Assembly (NCBI GenBank): GCA_963693315.1
Contig: OY856188.1
Coordinates: 155,075,369-155,139,368 of the forward strand
Origin: Diogma glabrata
Taxonomy: Eukaryota; Arthropoda; Insecta; Diptera; Cylindrotomidae
Direction: 5' to 3'
DNA: 64,000 nucleotides
The notes beneath the pieces were generated by a model. That model worked only from the letters and a program-made list of their open reading frames with translations. It was not told the DNA's origin and searched no databases. This document shows, piece by piece, positions 57,308 through 64,000 of this stretch (position 1 is the stretch's first letter; each line of letters starts with the position of its first letter). Position numbers and translations under genes: made by a program.

Positions 57308-58782
57308 TTTTTGAGCAAAACTTAAAACTCATTTCTTTTTATTTTAATAAATTTCCAGTATGAAATAAAATTTTGTATTTACCTCCAACGAAAAGTGTTT
57401 TTAAAGGTACTCACTAGTAATTTCGGCCTCAGCTAGACGCCTCGGCCGTAAACAACTAGCTCGTACTTTAATGTTTCACTTTTCGTTCTAGATAAATAAA
57501 TAACTATTAAAAATTAAACCAACTTTAAAAAAATTGTGTATAAACTATTAACAAATATGTTTTTGATTTATTTTTCTTGTATAAATATTAGTCTATCAAT
57601 CACACCTTTAAAATAACTATATAGAACTGATCCTTTACTGCAATGTTTCAAAATGATATTTAATCTGTATTCTAATTACTTTACTAGCGAAGTATCCGTT
57701 GCTAAAGAACCAACATTAACATATTTTATAATTCCAGCTAATCCATTTTCTGCTTTCCAGTTGTTATTTAAAAATTAATATTTTCTTCATAGTCGTTAAG
57801 GTTTCAGCATGTGAGGAGTCAACTAATCCTTAATCATCTTAATTTATATTAACAGGTGTTATATGGCAGAAGAAATAAAAACTTTTTGCAAATCAATAGC
57901 AAATCTCAAATTATTTTTTTCAAGGGTTCATTTTAGGAATATGGTTTTCTGTTAACCCGAGTTCCCATTCTAAATTCAGCTTTCGTATATATTTTTAAAA
58001 GAAAATACTAATCTTTTTCATGCGATATAAAACAACCTTGTAGTGGGTAAACAATAGCTTATCCGCAATTTAAAATGTTTTGTAATTCATATTTCCACAA
58101 TCACCTATACTAACTTTTTTAAACATTCTGGTGAATATATAGTTTTGTCACGCAACAGTTTATAATAATTATAATATCATGAACACAATCTAGCAATAAT
58201 ACGATTATAGATTAAGATATTTTCAGTTTTATATGGTTTTATCAAGAGATTCATAAATTAATTTAATATAAATGTAGCTCTTGACTTGTTTACAACTAAC
58301 CTGAGATCGTTAAAAATAATTATGAAATATATGTTTAGTCATGTAATCGCAGCATAATCGTTGACTACTGAAGAACAACAAATAATAAATTGAAAATATG
58401 TTTTTTCATTATTTTTGAACTTCTTACAAATTAATATTAAATGTATTAGGATGGTTCAATGTGGGACACATCGCCTATCACAGGCTAAATTAAGAATAAC
58501 TAAACTAGTGGAGATATTGCAATATTATTTAATTTCAAAAGACCGCGTACTGTCCGTAAGAAATATGTTTTAAGCATTTTCTGTAGAATACGTTAACAAA
58601 AGAATATATTTCGAGTATTAATAATATATAATTTATATATTATAGATCCGATGAAATAATATAAATCATTTTCATCAACTTTAGATTCAAAAATTTCATT
58701 GGACATCAACTTTTTCTCCTGCTGTTAATAGTTGTTCTCTGTTTGGAAAAGAAGTTGTTAGCAATTAATATTAAAAACATGA
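57308..58782. other. Probable 3' UTR and intergenic DNA of the downstream minus gene
   Basis: No coding exon seen. The part next to 58783 is likely 3' untranslated region of the Nausicaa-like gene. Confidence 0.4.
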
Positions 58783-59184
58783 TTATTTAAACATCATACT
58801 GCACAAAACCTGCTGAAAATCTTGAGCGTCATCTTCTACAGTTTCAGTTGACATGAGAGTATTACCACCGGTACCAGTCTGATGTACGTCCTTGTCTTTA
58901 TTACTAAAACCTATTCGCGATATAGATGATTCCCGTTTGGGTGGAATGACTGGTTTATTTGGAGGAATAGGTGGTGGAACACCTCTTCCCATAACAGGAA
59001 TTAATACCTTTTTTATAGTAGGTTGAGTGGATTGATGGTTAGACGGAATATTGGATTTAATATTATTTTGTATCGGGACCGGCGAATTTGAATATGTTGA
59101 TCCGATAGATTGAACAACTGCACCAGCTAGAGTTACGCCAACCGGTGGATTATTTGAGGAATTTGACAACTTTCGAGCTGGAAC
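58783..59184 (-). CDS. Nausicaa-like gene, last coding exon
   Basis: Acceptor ATTTTTTTAG. It encodes 133 residues starting VPARKLSNSSNN and ending CSMMFK. The charged and proline-rich content suggests disorder. Confidence 0.65.
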   Translation of the reverse strand, partial: VPARKLSNSSNNPPVGVTLAGAVVQSIGSTYSNSPVPIQNNIKSNIPSNHQSTQPTIKKVLIPVMGRGVPPPIPPNKPVIPPKRESSISRIGFSNKDKDVHQTGTGGNTLMSTETVEDDAQDFQQVLCSMMFK

Positions 59185-59491
59185 CTAAAAAAATGATTAG
59201 TAAATGATATATTAGCATATTATTGGCAAATTATACCTTTGTTAAATTAAATGTATTCAATTCATTGGCTGATGTTTGACGTAATGTTTGTCCTGGAGAA
59301 ATAGAGCGAGCGATTCCTGTAGCTGAAATAATGATAAATAATATTGTTAGAAGTGTTTAGTAATTGTACGTATAACATTAAAATACTTGGTCCTGAAACA
59401 GGCACACTAGAAACAGTAGCTGTTGGTTGAATAATTTTGGCAACGCTACTAATCATTGGAGTCCCCGACGTACCGCTCTCATCAATTCCAT
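58783..59491 (-). CDS. Last three coding exons of a cortactin-binding protein 2 / Nausicaa-like gene
   Basis: Exons 59491-59387, 59322-59237 and 59184-58783 join in frame with 64-bp and 52-bp introns. Together they read ESGTSGTPMISSVAKIIQPT, SVPVSGPTTGIARSISPGQT, SANELNTFNLTK, then VPARKLSNSSNNPPVG. A proline-rich GRGVPPPIPPNKPVIPPKRE segment follows, and the C-terminus is DFQQVLCSMMFK. The proline motif and the SISPGQ segment are features of the CTTNBP2 family, which binds cortactin and regulates actin. The N-terminal coiled coil must lie upstream, probably beyond the window. The name rests on recalled motif resemblance, not a search. Confidence 0.65.
59237..59322 (-). CDS. Nausicaa-like gene, penultimate exon
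   Basis: Acceptor TTATTTCAG. It encodes TGIARSISPGQTLRQTSANE, then LNTFNLTK. Donor AAG|GTATAA, phase 0. Confidence 0.65.
59387..59491 (-). CDS. Nausicaa-like gene, antepenultimate exon
   Basis: Acceptor CAATTAAAG at 59492. It encodes GIDESGTSGTPMISSVAKII through VSGP. The donor CCAA|GTATTT ends in phase 1. Confidence 0.6.
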
Positions 59492-59848
59492 CTTTAATTG
59501 TAAAGTAATATAAACAAGACAGTTGAAGTGAAAATATTTTGTTTCCTTTTTGCTTTGGATATTAACTAGCTATTGATACTTGTATTCAAAGAGTTTGCTT
59601 AATGTTTAAAAATGGTTTTAAGACTTGAAGTCATCTTTTCTGTCTTTCGTCCATTTAAGTAAATATATAACCAGTGATCAGATTTTTATTATTTAATTAA
59701 GGGCGCTCGGACTTATTTTAAAAATAAAACCAAAACCAAAAGAAAAACGTGCATTTGCCCTTATCAGTCGGAATAGTTAGAAATAAAATTTATTTAAAAT
59801 TAATTAATTAATAAAAACAATAATCGAAAAAAAAGCAATGAATTTATA

Positions 59849-61820
59849 GGGTCATTTCATTGTGACCTACGTAACATTCTTACCATTTTCAACTAATGTT
59901 TTTGCCTATTAATCATAAGAAACATTGTTATTTTGTGTGATTTTTGTTATTTTATGCTAGTATGCAGGTAAGAAATACACTATCAATGAAAAAGGCAGTA
60001 AATTATACATATATTAAGTAATAATAATAAAATTTAGTGCTGTTAAGTTAGTCTTAAGAAAAGGTTAAGTTGGTCTTAACAAAAAAAGACCACAGTAAAA
60101 CTTACCCAAACTTTCAAAGCAATTTCTCTGAAAGTATGTCTTCAAGAAACTCAAATTAAAGTAATAAAGCACAAATTGTCTTTTTTTAAATATGCATATG
60201 ATTTTTACAAATGCTAAATACAATAAGAGGTTCCCTTTAAAAAAATTATGTGACCAACGTAATAGAAAGAAACACATAAAAAATAATGCATTATTACTAA
60301 CAACAATTTTATTTCCTATTTGTTCTTCTCCAACTTTTATACACTTTATCAATTTTCTTTCTATCTTTCGTACCAATAATGAAGGGCAAGTTTCCAATAA
60401 GATTAATTAGTAAGTGATAGCAATTCATTGAGCTGTTTGATGTTGTCCTCCCATTTCCATTCATGCATCAAGAAACTGAAGTTCTCACAATTGGGGCAGC
60501 AACACACTTCATGGTCTTTCGATTTCACTGTTTCTACTTCTACAGGTCGAAACTCGTAAAACTTTGATAGTCCTATATCAATGTTGGGACTTGGGATAAC
60601 TCGTGCGCTTCCTGGAAATTGTACATCAACCAACGCTTTTGCAAACTCATTTTCTTATTGGTGGTTGGATCTCTGAAAGATTTAACATCTTTTTTCCCTG
60701 GAAAAAAATTCGCGAAATTTCATCCTTGCGATAAAATTCTCTGGCCCCATTATTCGCTTCATCAGTAATTCTTTTTCGTTGAGTAGCAGTTCTTTGGCTT
60801 AAAATTGGAATTCCTATATCTGAAGCTAACTTCTCAAGAATAGCCATTTTTTTCGGGGACTTTGCGGCAATGTGGACTTGACACGCTTTAAGGCCTTTTC
60901 AAAGCTTTGAGGATTAGAATAGGCCTTCTCAGGACTCGTAGAAGTAGCAGTTGCAGATGATTCCAATTTCTCTTTCAAACGCATTTTTCGCATTCTTAAC
61001 TTTGTAGCTTCTTTTTTTTTTTTCTTCCCCTTAGCATCTTCCTTTCTTTTTATTCTTAAATTCGTTATGAATTCTTTAGCCTTTTCCCTTTCGATTAGCT
61101 TGTGTTCTTCAGTTCGACTTGCTCCGTTCTTTCTTTTCCTTTCAGCAGCAGATGTCCCAACCATACTGTTCACCCTTAGTAGAAATAATTTTCTATTACT
61201 TTAGACAACAGTTTTTAAGCAACATTTAAACACTAAAAAACACTGTGACTAACGTAACACTTTAACTTGTTACGTTGGTCACACAACACATGTGACGTTG
61301 GTCACAAACCCTTATGATCACATAAAAATTATTTTGTATAATTTTAAGATGGTTTTACATCACATATAGTGAAAATAAAGAGATTTCACAGTTAAAAGGT
61401 TTTGGTTTAAAAAAGTACTTGAGTTAGAAAGAAAAAAAGAAGTTTTTGTGACCAACGTAACATTCAAAACATAAGAAATAAACAGCAAAATTGTATGTAC
61501 ATACATTGTATATTTACAAACAATGACTTTTAATTGAATTAGATGAAGGTCAAATCGAAAAAAAAATTTATCTTCGAAAACAATTTAATTAGTATATATC
61601 CATCAACAACATAACTTATAAATCCAATATTTATGTATGATAATATAAACCTAATAACCATTTGATTTAACAACTCTTCCTGTTGCTAGATTCAAAATAC
61701 AACAATAGTGTTGTCAGATTCTTAAACTACAGTATGCGTAGAATAAAATAAAATAAAAAGTTTATTATATATTTCAAGTTTTGTTTTAAGTTTGAGGTTT
61801 ATGTTTACATGGAATGACCC
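59849..61820 (-). mobile_element. DNA transposon, 1972 bp, TATA-flanked, unknown superfamily
   Basis: Ends GGGTCATTTCAT and inverse GGGTCATTCCAT, flanked by TATA on both sides. Six copies of a GTGACCAACGTAAC-like word lie at 59862, 60250, 61244, 61269, 61292 and 61448 in both orientations. The minus strand carries a broken gene for a protein family I cannot name. It probably lies in an intron of, or just upstream of, the Nausicaa-like gene. Confidence 0.72.
60403..61173 (-). pseudogene. Protein of the TATA-flanked transposon, function unknown
   Basis: Three frames in order (61173-60826, 60847-60647, 60633-60403) look like one protein broken by frameshifts. A very basic Lys/Arg helix region (KGKKKKKEATKLRMRKMRLK) comes first. 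It is followed by SFEKALKRVKSTLPQSPRKK, LEKLASDIGIPI, then EFYRKDEISR, and last CCCPNCENFSFLMHEWKW with a CxxC pair. The pattern SPRK, then YxRDDISR, then paired Cys recurs in uncharacterised animal transposon proteins as I recall. No catalytic triad is visible in the remaining part. Confidence 0.55.
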
Positions 61821-61824
61821 TATA

Positions 61825-64000
61825 TTTATTTATTTATATATTTATTTTAGCTAAATTCGTTCAATAAATCATTTTAAATAAATAATAAAAAATAATTTTA
61901 TTTACTTCATAATTTAATTCATGAATAACAAAAAATAATTATAATAAAATAAAAATTATTCATATTTAATCATTTAAAAAAAATTATTTACCAAAATGTA
62001 GATCATTATCTAAAATTACGATTCATTCATATAAATTTCTAAAATCTTTCTTTTCTTATCAAACAACGAAATATGACGAAAACTAACCAGAGTAAAACAA
62101 AACAAATTTTATTCCTCTTTTCTTTGATCGAAATAAATGTAAAAAAATAAAATCTACCACGTTCAAAAATTTATTTATTTAAAATATCTGAGGGCGAAAA
62201 ATAAGAAAATGAACCTTAGCCCTTTGAGTGCAGATTGTAATTTATATGCATTTTATTTTGGAAGACAAAAACTTTTTAAGGGCAAAATAAAATAAAAATC
62301 AGAGCACTGTATATAACTCTTTTGGGAAGTCTGACTATCTGGCTCTTACCATAATTATAATCTCGTAAAGATAAATAGAATTAACAAAAACAATTACAAG
62401 TCAACAAATCGTGCTATCAGTAAATACCGTTACATCTTGAGCGACATAAATGCCCATTACTTCTTCTTTCCGAACAAATCGTTTTATCAAATTTGGTCAC
62501 AGTTAACGACTCGTCACCAACTCATTACGAACACGTTTTACAATAAGCACTAGCAGCTCCCCGGATTTGCCACTTGCCATTCTCTTTTAACTATTTTAAT
62601 GTAGGCGTAGTGAAAAACAGCGCTATCTTCGGCTTATATACCCGAATAATAATATCGATTAAGATCTCGAGACTAATAATAACCAAATGCAAGTCACCAA
62701 ATGCGTACCAAAGTTAGGAAGGCTTTCAACACAAATTGAATAAAAACGTAGTAAAGATTTGTTTATACTCCAATATCTATCCCATGAACATGTGTTCCGT
62801 AACATATTGAAAAATACTGCACCCACACACATCCTATCAGATAGCTACCAGCAAATAAGACCTAATTTCGCAACCGATGTGGCACTAATGGCAGTTTGAC
62901 GATCAAACAATTAAATGCGGAATCTAATGGACAACTAGGAAACTGAAAGTATCTCTCCGAAGTTTATCCATGATCACACATCATCTTCATCATAAGTTTC
63001 ATCACTATTACAATTCAACTACTAAAACACATTACATAATTATATTATATTACACATTTATATATCGTCGCTTTAATAATGAAATAGCGTGTGCGCGCGC
63101 AAAAGTGTAGCTTCGAGATAATTGAGTTTAAAGAAGGATGTGCGCATGCGTTTTCATGGACGTTAAATAACAACATATTAATTTTTTGATTTGTATATTA
63201 TGTTCGTTATCTTCTTTTATTTATTTGTGATAAACAGAGAAATTGCGATTCCAGATGATTATTGTTTAAATTAATCTAATGAATTAAATTTAAAATATGT
63301 ATTTAGTTTTTGAAGAAAATTTTTTGTTTACGAGCTATTATGTTGAAAACGTACATCGAAAAAAAAACAACTATTTTTTAAAAATCTGAAATTTTAATAT
63401 ATTTTTGGTATTGACGAAAGGAAAAAAGCACTTTCTGCTTTTATTTTTTGTGTACTCTGAATCGGAGTTATACGCGGTTGAATTTTTGAGGCTTTTTCAC
63501 GTAGTTTTGGTAATGGTGACAATGTTTTGTGAATGGATGCCACAAATTTCATCCGACTTACGTATATTTTTGCAAGTAAAACGGAAAATAATTGAAATAA
63601 GTAGGTTTAAAATTAATAACTTTTCTCTTTTCCACTAGGCGGCGCGTAAAACCTTGGTTTACTTCAAAGCTCATATCTCCAAAAACCACCTTTTTTTCAT
63701 TTGTTTTTCACAAATTTTAAAGTAAACATATGCAGCTATAAAATTGAGAAATAAAAAGTCCGCAATTCAATATGGATTTTTTCTTACGATTTTTTAAAGT
63801 TTGGTATATGAAAAATTCACATGTGTTTTTTTATTAAGTTAATAATCCTGTACTAAATGTGGATCTAATAAATTAAACATTTCATATTTTAACACCTGCA
63901 ATAAATTTGAACCATTTTCTGTGCATTAATGGTTAAAAACTTATTAAAAAAATTTAAGTTAAGTGGTAAAATAAAGGAATTTAAATTATTAAAAGGGTCT
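61825..64000. other. Mostly AT-rich DNA, no clear gene
   Basis: Apart from the promoter-like segment near 62.6 kb nothing is recognised. The 77-codon frame at 63405-63638 lacks any family feature. Confidence 0.4.
62503..62645 (-). promoter_or_regulatory. Possible minus-strand promoter and short first exon
   Basis: GGGTATATAAGCC at 62631-62643 is a good TATA box. An ATG at 62580 opens a 25-codon frame, MASGKSGELLVLIVKRVRNE and five more residues, about 50 bp after it. It could start a transcript of the minus-strand gene downstream. No linking exon was found. Confidence 0.25.

Noticed and set aside
63405..63638. 77-codon open frame near the right edge
   Set aside because: Hydrophobic composition expected of AT-rich random sequence, with no supporting splice or family evidence.

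Overview
The window is animal nuclear DNA, very AT-rich, with 65-75 bp introns and arthropod-type transposons. It is most likely an insect, possibly a fly, but I cannot name the species. Only two host genes are visible. The rest is a dense graveyard of nested mobile elements and repeats.

Host genes. (1) A plus-strand SLC5-family sodium-coupled solute transporter has five coding exons (3286-3641, 22710-23180, 23251-23845, 23919-24058, 24129-24558; about 663 residues). Its first coding intron is 19 kb and packed with transposons. (2) The last three coding exons of a minus-strand gene (59491 to 58783) resemble the C-terminus of cortactin-binding protein 2 / Nausicaa.

Layout. 1-3.3 kb: AT-rich DNA, a short LINE derivative, and a minus-strand tandem repeat carrying hammerhead ribozymes. 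3.3-24.6 kb: the SLC5 gene. Its large intron holds one (TA)n tract split by a MITE, a LINE 3' end and a young Ty3/Gypsy element. The right LTR of that element carries a 1.7 kb DNA transposon. A second, minus-strand LINE lies at 19.3-21.4 kb. 25-31 kb: a near-full-length plus-strand LINE, a truncated tandem copy, and (TA)n split by a mariner-like MITE. 31.7-36.9 kb: a 5.2 kb foldback element with minisatellite ends. 37-42 kb: a minisatellite and a truncated second Ty3/Gypsy element. 42.7-43.9 kb: a palindromic element with CACTA-like ends. 44-52 kb: a decayed hAT transposon interrupted by a second hAT element (8-bp target duplication) and by a third element with 4-bp duplications. 52-55.1 kb: a foldback-family fragment, an RTE-like LINE, and a plus-strand hammerhead array. 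55.4-57.3 kb: a tRNA-like sequence, a LINE N-terminal fragment, and two tandem palindromes. 58.8-64 kb: the Nausicaa-like exons and a DNA transposon with terminal inverted repeats and an unrecognised protein.

The most striking signal is a dispersed repeat of about 454 bp. It occurs as partial tandem dimers on opposite strands at 1.8-2.5 kb and 54.4-55.1 kb. Each monomer carries a hammerhead self-cleaving ribozyme core with a conserved cleavage triplet, which resembles animal retrozymes or ribozyme-bearing satellites.
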